NCBI GenBank assembly: GCA_002812745.2
Contig: NCSJ02000047.1
Location: 62,001 to 126,000, forward strand
Reading direction: 5' to 3'
Source of the DNA: Scytalidium lignicola
Lineage: Eukaryota; Ascomycota; Leotiomycetes
Length of the DNA stretch: 64,000 bases
Below, in pieces: positions 46,058 through 57,061 of this stretch. Numbering within the stretch: the first letter of the stretch is position 1; each line of letters starts with the position of its first letter. The translations under genes and the position numbers were made by a program. Below the pieces are notes generated by a model that searched no databases, had not been told where the DNA came from, and was given only the letters and a program-made list of their open reading frames with translations.

Positions 46058-47210
46058 ATGGCCAGACCTGATTTGATTACAAATATGATCGAATTTCAAC
46101 TTCCTATCGAAGATGATATTTCAGACGTCTATAATCCAAAGGTCGAGGAGACTGAGTTCGCGATCAAGTGGAGGGAAATCTTGCAGCCTATGCGTGACGC
46201 GCCCGGGTTTGAAGGGGGTGAATGGGGTCGTATAATCGAGCGTCCTGATACGATTCTGCTTCTTACTGGTAATGATCTTTTCTCTAAGCGTGTCTGTATT
46301 TATAAAAGACGTTATTGATTTTCATTAGACTGGATATCTCCACGCTTGCTCGAAGAGTTTCGTAGTTCAGCCGAATATTCCGAGTATATTGCAAGTTTGT
46401 CTGCTGCAGGATTGAACAAGCTAGTTTCATATGATGTTGTATTCTTTTACCGCAAAGTGCGACAAGATAAAGGCCATCGTCCTTCTATTTGTTGGACAGG
46501 TTACATATGCCGATCGTAATAGGTTCCCATAGAATATATATAAATTGACTACTAAATTAACTACTGTACAGTGGGCAAGTATGGCCACTTATATAGGGGC
46601 CGGTAGGCCCCTGTAATACGGCCATATTACGTGCCGTATTACAGCTTTACAGTGGTTGCCTGTAGGCAGCGGTAGGCTACCATTCAACACTATTCATAGA
46701 GTCTATTTTCCTGCTCCGGTAAAGCCAGCTATAATGGAATCAGTTAAAAGGATGCGCGGTATTCATTCAGCATGTCTTTCAAGTCATGCAAAACGTATCA
46801 TAGTAGACGGAAAGTCGATTGTTAAACGAGATCCAGGATGGCCTGGATGGGTAACTTCAGCTCCGATGGTAGGGTGGAAGTTAGAAACCGAGAAAATTAA
46901 TGGCGTAGAAATGCAAGTTGCAATTTGGATTCATTACTGGACAAGCTCTGAAAAGGAAGATGATGGCAAGAGTACACAGACTGAGCCACGTATGCCAGGA
47001 ATAGTCAATCCAACTCGATTGGAGGATTGGGAGAATAGGATTCGTGATGCTGGGGCTGTTTCGTGGAGCGAAGAACATTGGGAAAACTCTCCTATCATCG
47101 TTCCTTTCAAGCCTAATCTAAACGGGGGTTTAGATGCAGATGGGTTTCCAATCAACAATCCATTTGCAAACGGGCCTCTAAAAGTGGAGCTCCCAGAAGG
47201 TTGGAGGTAG
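46058..47210 (+). CDS. Hypothetical protein, possible dimeric alpha/beta-barrel fold
   Basis: Unrecognised protein of 315 aa. Exons 46058-46268, 46329-46499, 46645-47210; joins in phase 1 give LLLTDWISPRLLEEF and ICWTALQWLPVG. The segments PDTILLLTDWISPRLLEEFRSSAEYSEYIASL (over about residues 63-95) and VYFPAPVKPAIMESVKRM recall small ABM/EthD-like barrels of fungi in which a W-x-S...EEF...PEY pattern precedes a helix, but this is only a weak resemblance. No signal peptide or membrane segment. Intron 2 is long for this window (145 nt) and contains a strong hairpin, so its borders are less certain than the others. Isolated between repeat-rich flanks; function unknown. Confidence 0.7.
46612..46639. 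repeat. Perfect hairpin inside intron 2 of the 46-kb gene
   Basis: taatacggc pairs with gccgtatta around a 10-base loop; an adjacent ggggccggtaggcccc forms a second small stem. Confidence 0.7.
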
Positions 47211-47930
47211 TGCAAGCCTTAAAGCCTTTGCAAAGTACTATCTTTAAGCTGCTGCTATAATTGCGTCTTAAACTAGTTAAAAGTCAGCATTATCATTTCA
47301 AAACATTCTAGTCTTAATGTTTTTAAGTCTATCGGATATTATTCTGATATTAAATGCTCTGTTAATTTTGGTACATTATAGTAATTCAGAGTATCCAATC
47401 TCGAGGGACATAACTTCGGCAGCAGTTGAAGGGATTGAATAAGGTTTAAGATATTTGCTACGTCAGACATGCCTACTTTCTTACACTTCAGCCACCACCC
47501 CGGTTGAAACTGATCCTATTTAACATTCCAACACCGGGGCTACTGGATTAATCAGGTATATCTCTAACAAATTATAGTAATCTGAGAACATAAATACGAA
47601 TCAAGTCGAGGAAATAGGTTGGTTGCCACGTGTTTGTATCGTTGATCTTGGCCTACGAACAACAAGCCGAAACAAGCTTATTATTTGGCTTATTTTGCGT
47701 ATCTGACTTGTTGGGAGCGCTGGTATACCAAAGTAAAAGGAGGGCATGTGTAGTACCAATTGTAATATCAATTACGGACTCTGATTGTTTAAGTCTGAAC
47801 TGAAATAGTAGATAGAAGCAGAAGCAGAAGCTGGAGATGAAGCTGAAGATGAAGCTGGCAGGGGTAATTGGAGGTCGCACTGAGACTAGACCACATTTGG
47901 GTAGTTTTGCGAACTCCCTGCAGGTACGTA
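47211..47930. other. Intergenic region
   Basis: About 720 bp; a short gaagcagaagctggagatgaag repeat-like patch at about 47815-47855. No gene supported. Confidence 0.45.
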
Positions 47931-48124
47931 AGGGGTGTCAAGAAATACTCGCACACCAACAGACCAATCATTTGCGCGATATAGCCCAAAATCCATGCTG
48001 CTTTAACACTTGTGCTATAATGATTCTGTGAGGTGACTAAAAAGCGAGAAAAAAAAANTCTCCTGATTTGGCAAAAAAACTCTTGCTTGCAAGGGTGCGC
48101 GAGAACTTATTTCTTGACACCCCT
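47931..48124. mobile_element. Small MITE, 194 bp, pogo/Fot1-like ends
   Basis: The left end AGGGGTGTCAAGAAATA and the right end TATTTCTTGACACCCCT are perfect inverted repeats of 17 bp, and similarity continues inward (CTCGCACACC against CTCGCGCACC). Each abuts TA (47929-47930 and 48125-48126), the target duplication of Tc1/mariner/pogo elements. An N lies inside at about 48,050. Non-coding. Confidence 0.75.
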
Positions 48125-48197
48125 TACGCTATCGTACATTATTTGGTTCTAACCACTGATTACATTATCCTTTGCAGTCTTAACTATTTCTAGGAGC

Positions 48198-48220
48198 TTT
48201 TTTTTTTTTTTTTTTTTTGG
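48198..48220. repeat. Poly-T run of about 23 nt
   Basis: Uninterrupted T homopolymer following ctaggagc; could be an insertion scar or a simple slippage product. Confidence 0.8.
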
Positions 48221-48747
48221 CAATAAGTTACCGGTACGAAAGGGGCTTATTGACCGCGTATCTCTATCAACAATCCAAATATTCAACTACCAAACTTTAC
48301 AAGACTGTCATCCTTCCTCTTTTATTGCTTACGACATCTATGCTGTACATAACTCTTAGAAGTGCAAATCCCAGGGTTGAAAAGAGTACATAGGATATAC
48401 TCGAGATATTCTCCAAAGCGACTAATCGATACTACCATTGTTACACAATCGTGCCTATTCTAACCCCAACACCTCAAAACTGGATTGCAAGATATGGTCA
48501 GGTAGAAATTAATTTTCGCTAACCCAGTTCGATATTGGATTTCGCAATAGTCATCTCCTGTGCGTTCAGGAGACGAATTCCATTTTTGGTGAAGCTTACA
48601 TCCCCTAATAGAAATAGTCCCTCCTGCGCATCCAAGGAACTATGGCAGCAGAGGTTGCATCGCATTGTGCTCGGACACGGGTGGTTATTGTACACGAATG
48701 CGATTGCACTTCACCCGAAGTCAACAAATTACATCTACACATAGCTA

Positions 48748-49122
48748 TTGCAACAGAGACTTTTGCAAATTCGGACATCTGCAATGAGTCTGACTCTTGT
48801 CGCCCAATGGTTCTTCGATTGTAACGGCACACAAAAGATGCTCGAAAAGATTACCAGCTCAATTACCCACCAGAATCGTCGATGTAAGCACCGCAGGGTC
48901 CGGTCCGTATCTTTATCTTACGATATGCGAGAAGGTCAATATATCACTCCTAGCTACTGTTGGGGAGGCGATATCTCATCCAAGACGACAAAATCCAATC
49001 TCAACAATCGAAGCAAATCGATTGAGTGGTCTAGTCTGCCACAAATGATTCAAGACGCCTTCACAATTACACCGGAGCTTGGATCAGGGGGCCACGCGCA
49101 AACCTCCTGCCCTGGGCTTTAA
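48748..49122 (+). pseudogene. Relic of a HET-domain (heterokaryon incompatibility) gene
   Basis: A 124-codon frame contains YITPSYCWGGDISSKTTKSN and SLPQMIQDAFTITPELG, matching the HET signature (Y-x-T-L-S-x-C-W-G-G ... K-T-T-x-x-N-L ... L-P-x-x-x-x-D-A). Right after this the expected ...YLWIDSLCI block is missing and the frame ends at 49122. No start, upstream domain or full-length continuation is visible, so this is a truncated copy. Confidence 0.6.
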
Positions 49123-49881
49123 AGGTCATATTCGGAATCCTACAGACACCTGCTTCCTTCTTTAATGGACGCTTCATGACCATATCTTTAAGTAATGCTC
49201 CATGTTTCGAAGAGATAAAGCACTGAAGTCATTTCTATATCTCTGATACTATGAGTACCAGATGTGGCGTGACCGGGACAGTTTTATAGAGTATTCCACA
49301 TCTAATCAATGTCTTCATATCTTAGTTACTCCAGCGAAAGAGGATGCCAAGAGTGTAGGTCAGCTAGGGGAGCACTTATTGCAATGGTGTCTAATATGGC
49401 CAAGTTCTAAGCTTCTCTGCCAGTTAAAAGAAAACCCATTCCTTTAAACCGGTACCGAAATCCCTTAACAAGGGTAAAAANGTGTGTTATTTAGCGATAT
49501 TATTAAGGGAAATTTATCAGAAGGAAAAAATATAATTACATCTAATGTGCATAAAATTTAAATGCACAACCAAACTAGCTAAACGCCGGAGTTATAGGCA
49601 TATACTCCATGCCATCAATTTCTCTCTTCAACATATTGAGACAACTCGTTATGATCAAAAGATCCATTGTCCTATTCTCCCTACAAATGATATTGAGTCC
49701 ACTTCCCCCCCCTACATGATATTTTATAATATTACCTTGAGTGTCTATCTCTTCCCCTCTCACAAGTTGGCAACTTTCACAATCTCCTAAGTTTTACTCC
49801 TTTTAAGTACAGCTCTAGCGCATTTCCACTATTGCATATGGAGAGCTTTTAACAATGATAATATGTTCTGTTGAAACTTCT
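49123..49881. other. Intergenic region after the HET relic
   Basis: About 760 bp; a 61-codon frame at 49262-49447 may be more decayed HET DNA, but I see no motif. An N lies at about 49,481 beside an A run. Confidence 0.4.
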
Positions 49882-51915
49882 TCAATTTAAATCTTTTGTT
49901 TTAGAAGACGGTTGTACTATAGAAACTGGTGCCCTAATAGTATTCGAACTTTTAGGCTCGATCTGAAGCATTTCTGTTCTAATGTTTTTAGGTAGCTTGC
50001 CCCAGGTTTTCCCGAATTTTGATAGTCTTGTCTTATAAATGGAGGGAACACCTCGATCAACTGGAATCATTCTGGATGTACTTTTCTTGTTCTTCGATCC
50101 GCAGTTTAAGCAAGTCGCTCGACGTTCTAGATACTTCGGGGGACTTCCCAAAGTCCACCGCGGAGTTTTGTCTATGCATCGAGAACGACCACCAGCCAAT
50201 TTGGTGTTTTCTTTACAACGGATACACCAACTCTCACTGGAGATGAAAGGATTCCTTCACACGTATTCGGATTTCGAAGACAGTCATGCCATTCATTGTG
50301 TATTTTTGGGTAGATTTAATGGACAAATCAGTTCTACTACCCCAAGTAAATTGAATAGATAAATCTCTTGGTATTGCTCCTCTTAGTTTGCCTTGACAAA
50401 AAGAGGTGTGGCATCTTCTATTTCGAATAACGTAATGATCAGGATGTAGAGTTGACCATCTTGCTCGAGTATCTCCAGGTAAGGATTGTCGGCAAGAAAG
50501 ACAAATTGTTTGCATAGCATCAAATGGTCTAGATCCATAGTAAATGAGGTCATCTACAATGGAAATAGGTGAATCGTTAATCAACTCAGCTTGGGTTCTT
50601 ATTAAACAATAAATTATATTCCCAAGAAATTGACTCTCTTTTGGGCGACTGCTTGGCCGTGCCCGATCGTATGCTAGCACAATATCTGCCAGGCTGTTTA
50701 TAGGCAACCCTCTAAAAAGAGTTTCCTTTTGTCTTCCAAACCAAACTTTGATGACTTCGGGAAAGTCGGCAGGACTTTTCCATTTGTGTAAATACATATC
50801 AAAGTCATTTTTATTTTCAAGAACCATGGGTAAAAATTCTCTAAGCTCTTGAACGCTGAAAGGTGGTTTGTTTTCAAAAAAAAGGTCCCAAGAGTTGTTT
50901 ACTATTGTGCGGATGGGTATATCGATTTTTTCTAAAGCGTCTTTGAATTCCCAGTCACTTTGTGATTTTCTAAGAGCAGCATAGTATTTTTCCTTTGTTA
51001 TCCATCGGAAGTTATGTGGCACAATAGCTCTCCACTTTTGATTTTCGTAATATTTCTCAACAAAGTTGAGTTTTGCAATTTTTGCTGCGACCGCCAAAAA
51101 NTTTGTCTTGTCTAACACATTCCTCTTGTTTTGAGAAGAAAAATCTTTGAGGATGAGTCACGAAGACAAGCATACGCCTATATTGGTATCCTTGTTGTGC
51201 ATTGCTGTAATTGGATTCTCGATCTAAAGCAATATACACGTCGTCATACTCCCCCCACAAAGGCAAGAGATCGTATTTCTGACCTTGTCTTTGACCCTGA
51301 AGTATTCTTTCTTTGATAGTAGAGCCGTAAATTACTTCCACTTTCGCTTCCATAGACTCACGTACTTGTTGAATAAATGCTTCATGGCATTGTACAACGT
51401 TGTGTGGGTACGTTTGCAAGCCCTCAGATTTTTCATCTCTCCGCAGCAAATGATCGTAGAGGAGGCTATTACCCTTTTCGAACGCATTCCCCATTATGAT
51501 GGCTATACACGGATTTGTCTCATCAGCCGCTTCGTTATTATATGGCTGCAGTGTAGTAAAAGAAGGTTGATGAGCATGGTGGGCGATCTGGGATCCAAGC
51601 GGTCCAGATATTCGTACCAGCAAATCTTTGTTGGGTATAACATTCCCGGAGGTCGCCCATGCACCAGCTTCCAAATCCACAAATCTTGCGAATGCTTGAT
51701 TTGTCTCTGAAATAATTTTTGATACTTCTACTCATATCAGTTATATGAGATTTGAAAATAAACCTTATTTATAACTTACGACTGAGGTTACGGGCATTAA
51801 GTTGTTCTAGCCAAGGTTTTAATTGACGAGCTATTACCAGTTTTTGTTGAGATAAACCGCATATTTCTGGATCTGGCAGATAAAGATCGCCACCAATATG
51901 ATACATGGAATTCAT
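49882..51915 (-). CDS. Unrecognised protein with repeated CxxC modules
   Basis: About 623 aa if joined as 51915-51780, 51706-50325, 50236-49882. Exon 1 (MNSMYHIGGDLYLPDPE) joins exon 2 cleanly across a 73-nt GT-AG intron. The N at about 51101 breaks exon 2; dropping it gives QDKFLAVAAKIAKLNF with no stop. Without the last intron the frame ends at 50234; the proposed last intron (donor gtccat, 88 nt) is uncertain. The C-terminal third holds related Cys modules: CLSCRQSLPGDTRARWSTL then RNRRCHTSFC, and CIRCKENTKLAGGRSRCIDK then RWTLGSPPKYLERRATCLNC. Both have CxxC, an RW(S)TL core, a Tyr and a closing C-x(2,4)-C, probably zinc-binding repeats. The N-terminal half is polar and without membrane segments. 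No family recognised. Confidence 0.68.
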
Positions 51916-54261
51916 ATTTATATGTATTTCAGATAATTGAAATAATTAAAATAAACAAAATAAAATAAAATTTGGATGATCATATCATTTGGAAATAGCC
52001 TTTGGATGTCATAGCTACGTCATGGACCAGTATTAATGAATGAGGGGAGACATTACGTCCGTACATCGCTAAGTAATACACTTTTAGGCCCCGTTTGGAT
52101 CCAGTGACTTACTTTTTTNGAAAGCCTTAGACCGATTTGGATCATTATCATGCGCCTGATTGCAAACCTGGCATATTCACCAAAACCAAAATTATGATAG
52201 AAATTTATCCATTAAAGGGGAAAGAAATGTTTTTTAAAAAAAANGTTGACAAGAGGGGGATTCGCTAATACTTGGTTAGCCAACGCTAACTCTCAATGAG
52301 ATTGGAGATACTTACAACCCCCGCGGATTGCTCCATATGAATTCCAACTGACTGAGCCAGCTAAGCCTTAGCTTGAGTCTATTATTTGTTAATATCTGTT
52401 GTGGTTAAGATCCGAGTAGGTACCTACCACACGCCTTAGACCACTCGGCCATCTTGCCGTTCGGTTGTAAGCTGTTGCATATAATGGAATAAATTAGACT
52501 TTACTTGTCAGTCAACTTTTTCACTCGATCACTCACTCTCGAGGTCGGAGGTATCTTCATTTGATACAGCAACATGGAATTGCTCATGGAAAAATGTAGC
52601 ACTATTGGGTAAATATTGGCCCAGCAACGAGCCGAGGGCTCGAATTCGCGAAAAACAGGCCACTTTAGGATATGACAGTATCCCGACTACGAGGAAACGA
52701 GTAGAAAAAAGGCCGCATAAGCGATTGGCCGACGATTACATCATTAAGACAAGCAGCGAATAGAGTCTCTGTACCATACAGTTTATATGGTAACATGCTC
52801 GTAGGAAGCACTAGATGTTAACACCTAAGATTTGTACTGTCGTTTATTCGGACTTTCCAAACCATACAGAATTAACTATCGATGATCATTACAGAGCAGT
52901 ATCATACGTATTTGAGTACCACTTCCTGAGGCAGAGGTTTGCTAAAGTTAGGAGGTGCGGCTCTGGCCGTCTCTTGGCGGGGGTTTGGAATTGGCTCCGG
53001 CAGAATCCTTGATGGACTTTTTCTAATTTTAGCTGGCGGCGGTCGCAGTTGAAGAGCCGAAATAGACCACCTTTGCTGCTAGTCTATACACCCTCGGTCT
53101 CGCCTTCAACTCACCCAAAACCGCAAGTAAAGCGGCTCTGCTCACCTTTCCGAACAGAAAGAGATCTTCTTCATGTCAGGATTGGCGTATGATAATGAGC
53201 TGCACTTTTACCTCTAACACGAATTCACCTGCTTCGCTTCAGGGCTTCTTATCTCGCAGTTCCCCAATGGCTAGCCTTAGATCATCTACTTATATTACAA
53301 TACCATAATCGATGAATAACAGCACATTAGAGCATTATCGGACAACTCACAAATGATAGACATTTGAGTATAATAAACTAATATCTATTATTTGGAATCT
53401 GAAATACAAAAATCAACTAACGTTAATACAAGAATTCGTGGCAACTAGTATTCAGATTCGTTTTTGTACTACGGTTTAAGCCTTAGGAACTTGTTCTCTA
53501 AGAAAGGCTTGGGTTTCTTATCCTATCTCAAAAGATAGGCATTATTTCTTTTTCCTCGGGCACCTCCTGGGCTGTTATGTGTGCTTTTAATTGTCATGTT
53601 ACAAGCTTTGTGCTTCCAACTTTGGATTTTGTTTATTTTCTGAATCAGCTACACGTGGCCTAGATCGGATGTGTTGGATGGGAACTTATTTCGATCGGTG
53701 CAATTAGCCTGTGTAATAGGATGGGGTTTATGGAACCATGCTGGGCTTTTTCAGATAACCTAAGCAGTTGACTGAGCTATATAGCCAGTAAAGGGAGAAA
53801 TACAAAGCCTTGGGGCTCCCGATTACTGCAAGTCTTGGAGCCTTATAATAGAGCGGCTCGATGTCTTCATTATGGAGAGTGAAAGAGGATGAGGCTCAAA
53901 CACTTTGTGGTAATGGGTTGAGGCTGGCGGCCTAGGTTTACTCGGGATCCCAGAGGATTTTCGGTATCTGTGCTAATTCTGCAGTTAGGGGTGGATAGGA
54001 ACCCTAAACTTAACTGAGTTGTTCTTAAGATATAGGTTAGCAAGTAGCTATCAGCAATTCTGTTTATCTCATCCTATGCCTTTAGTGTGCAGGGAGTTCT
54101 AGAACTTGTGGAACCTAAGTACATACATACACTTGTGAATAATGTTTTGCTTTTTTTTTAAAGAAGAGAAATTGAAGACCAGTCTATTTTTCTATTACGA
54201 TTCAAAATTGAATACCAGGCTACATAAACTTAACTTTTAGTATATATAAATAAAATTCGAA
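51916..54261. other. Long gene-free region, left flank of the metabolite cluster
   Basis: About 2.3 kb. Holds a tRNA-Leu 5' fragment at 52.4 kb, Ns at about 52,120 and 52,245 beside homopolymers, and no supported ORF. Marks a likely border of the cluster on the right. Confidence 0.5.
52425..52458 (-). other. tRNA-Leu/Ser-like 5' fragment (A-box region)
   Basis: The minus strand reads gatggccgagtggtctaagg, the D-arm and A box of class II tRNAs. The anticodon arm is distorted and no TpsiC arm or B box follows, so this is a fragment or the head of a decayed SINE, not a functional tRNA. Confidence 0.4.
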
Positions 54262-55775
54262 TTAACCAAATTGCGGTTTAAGGTTTGTTATTCTCTCGGC
54301 TAGCCTCTCAAGTTCTATTTGGAAATTCCTAGCCTGCAAAATCAAATACGCTCCGTCTGGCTCCTTGTATCCAATCTGGCCAACCTTGTGCTGGAAAGCT
54401 TCTATGATTTTTTGGAGGTCCGCGCAGTAGGTTTGGATCAGCAGTCTCGTGACCGTGGCCCCGAATTCTCCAGAGGCGTGGTATTTTCCCAGGCGAACTT
54501 GCGCGGGAACCAATCGAGTTGCGAGAGCATAAATAGAGATTTGACTCCACCTCAGCAGGCGAGACAACACCATGTTGACAAGAAAAAGTGCTTGTGTATC
54601 TCTCACGCAACGATGACACTCAACAATTCTCCTTACAGAGGGAATAATGCGTTCTGACTGTATGAATAAGATGTCGATGGCCTGTGTGTGCTTCGATGCA
54701 GGGGGTATGGCTTGTAGTGTACAGAGGTGATTGCTCAACGTGGAAAAGCAATTGCACGATGAAGCATCTTGGTATGGCATATCCAAGAGTGGCAATATGG
54801 TGTTACTAGCCTGTATATCGAAATTGTCACATGTTGATTTGGGAGAGTACGAAGCAGATAAGGGAAACGTTGATTCAATGCTGATGGACTTGCGCGAGGC
54901 AGATCTCTCACACCAAAACATCGGGTTGTTTTGGTCCTCTTCCGGTATTTCACTGTTTGAACATCTGTCGGTGTTTTGTGTATGAAGAGCTACGACTAGC
55001 CATCATGATTAGCAGAGAACACGTTACTTCTCTTCGCCCCGTGGAAATTACATACCAGGCGAGCTTTCGGAAACTTGGAGGGAGACCTAAGCATGATGAA
55101 TATTAATAGTTCTGCATCAGTTCGGAGTAGTCGAGATCCTACATTTTCTATAGAATCATCCGTCATAATAGCGAGCCAATCTTCTATCCCGTGAAGTTCA
55201 TCACCGGGCAGTGTAAGATGTTGAGACGGAGACGAATGGAAGGTGAACGATGGGGCACTATGCGTGTCGAAACTCTCTTGAATCTTGGGCCGCGATTGAG
55301 CTTCTCTGAAGGTCGAATCTTCATTAGAGCTGGGAAGTGGCGGAATGCTTGCCGCACATGGCGGTGTAGTATCTGTCTCTCCACTGGCCGTTGAGGGCGG
55401 CGTCTGCGCCACACGTTGTTTTTGTTCTTTTTCCTTTTGCATCTGTTGCAAGCGCTCTATGGTCTTTTTATTCATACTACCTCTTGGCTTTCCAATTTTT
55501 GCTTTGTAACTGTAGTGACACTTCAGGTTGCTGGTGACACAGATGATCCGAGAATTAGCTTATTCGGACCACATTACCAGCAGAACTCACTCTCTGGCAC
55601 ACCGCGCACACGGTGTGTCTCCCGTGCAACGAATTTTGGCCGCATGGCAGCCATCACAAGCAGTCCGAAGCTTTGGGGGATCATTGTCCTGAGGCGTAGA
55701 TTTTGGAGTTTTACAACTGAGCTTGTTTGAAGAGCCTGCACTTTCACAAACGATCGAAGCTGGACCTTGAGACAT
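54262..55775 (-). CDS. AflR-like Zn(II)2Cys6 regulator of the metabolite cluster (GliZ-position)
   Basis: Putative pathway regulator of about 471 aa. Exon 1 (55775-55591) and exon 2 (from 55530) join across a 60-nt intron (donor gtgagt) to give RTACDGCHAAKIRCTGDTPC, ARCARDNLKCHYSYKAK and KIGKPRGSMNKKTIERL, the zinc cluster plus linker of AflR-type factors. The C-terminal part (54262-54989; CNCFSTLSNHLCTLQAI, then SERIIPSVRRIVECHRC) is the AflR domain pattern. The second junction is unclear: a 38-nt intron (55027-54990) keeps frame but is very short; otherwise there is a frameshift. A TATA-like ttataa lies about 70 bp upstream. Next to GliK-, GliJ-, GliA-, GliN- and GliG-like genes, it most likely controls them. 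Confidence 0.8.
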
Positions 55776-56217
55776 GGTATTTAACTCTATAGACAAAACG
55801 AAATTGTTGGCTGAATAAGGCGTGATCATGGGCGCTGCACTTATAAAGACCGAATATTCTACTTGGAATTGAGAACGAAATAGGCTGGCCATCAAGGTGT
55901 TCCGGTGCCGCCGGAGACTATTCGAGATAACATCAACAAACGAGGCGGCAACGGATACTAGTCAGCACTACGTTTTAGACAGTTTTTAGAGAAACTTGTG
56001 GCGTGGGCACAAATAATAAATGGCTCTTCATTCGCGACAAGCAGCCGTTAGACTTGATTTAGACTTTAAGGTACCCGTTTTGCAGCCCAACCGGTTCTAA
56101 AACCATAATATATATAGACATATATTAGTTAGGTCCAAGAATGGGATAAAACTCCATGTCTGTCTTCACTTCAGGCAAACACTCCATTTCCCGCACCACT
56201 GCTTTGGACCCACCAAA
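55776..56217. promoter_or_regulatory. Divergent promoter between regulator and GGCT gene
   Basis: 442 bp between start codons. A TATA-like ttataaag at about 55841 serves the minus-strand regulator, and tatatatagacatatat at about 56109-56125 lies about 95-110 bp before the plus-strand gene. I did not find an obvious TCGG-N3-CCGA site by eye. Confidence 0.45.
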
Positions 56218-57037
56218 ATGCCTGACAATCCTCAATGGTATTTTGCTTACGGCTCCAACATGCTGTCCGATGTCTTTGTCACAAGGCGGAAAATCCAACC
56301 CCTAAAGTTTGACATTGCTGCCATTCAAACACATACCCTCTGTTTCAATGTTATGGGTGTCCCATACACGGACCCTGCTATGGGGGGTATCCGCTTGATT
56401 GAACCACGGGATGTTCCATTGTATGGGATTGCTTACCTCTTGACTCCTGAGGATATGCGACGTGTTATTATTACTGAAGGGTATGTATTCTTACCAACAA
56501 TTTGGGGGAATTTCTGATTGTATCTAGGGGTGGCATTGCTTATAAGACAGAAACTCTCATGGCTACATTGCAAAACAAGGGCTTAACAGTAATGGTGACT
56601 ACGTTGGTAGGAAGACACAGGATTTCCCGGGATTGGGAGAGACTTCCCTCCAAACGATACATGGTTCGTATCATTTTAAATATGAACTTTCCAAATATGG
56701 GAGGCTAAAAGTACTGAGTGTCTTGCAGAATCTTCTAATCCAAGGTGCTCACGAAAAATCACTCCCAGAACAGTATCTAGAGAAGCTTGTATCACAACCA
56801 ACGTTCGAACCTTTACATACAGCTCGTTTCCGAGCCGGAAAATGGCTATTTGACAGTTTCTGGCAGAGAGTTGCACGTTGGATAGAGAGAGGAGTCCGTC
56901 AGTTCAAAGGAGAAGAGGGTGTTGTACCCACATGGTTTCTAGTGATATTCGACTGTCTTTTATGGACGATGTGGTATTATCACGATTTTATTCACAGTTT
57001 AATCTGGGGTAGAGGCGATGGCTTAGAGTGGAAATAG
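56218..57037 (+). CDS. Gamma-glutamyl cyclotransferase-like protein, GliK/SirK type
   Basis: In ETP biosynthesis GliK-type enzymes trim the gamma-glutamyl group from the bis-glutathione adduct; the product here has 235 aa. Exons 56218-56480, 56528-56663, 56729-57037 join to give ITEGGGIAYKTE and PSKRYMNLLIQGA. The GGCT substrate loop is WYFAYGSNML (residues about 7-16) and the catalytic Glu is in VIITEGGG. The C-terminus, WTMWYYHDFIHSLIWGRGDG, is the hydrophobic tail with the H-D-x-x-H-S-x-I-W-G-R-G-D-G pattern that I recall from GliK. The gene is convergent with the dipeptidase, only 24 bp apart at their stops. Length and motifs are complete. Confidence 0.9.
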
Positions 57038-57061
57038 TCGATTCAATTGATTTTTAGTCCC

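Noticed and set aside
52815..53012. 65-codon plus-strand frame
   Set aside because: No recognisable motif and no supporting splice or promoter context.
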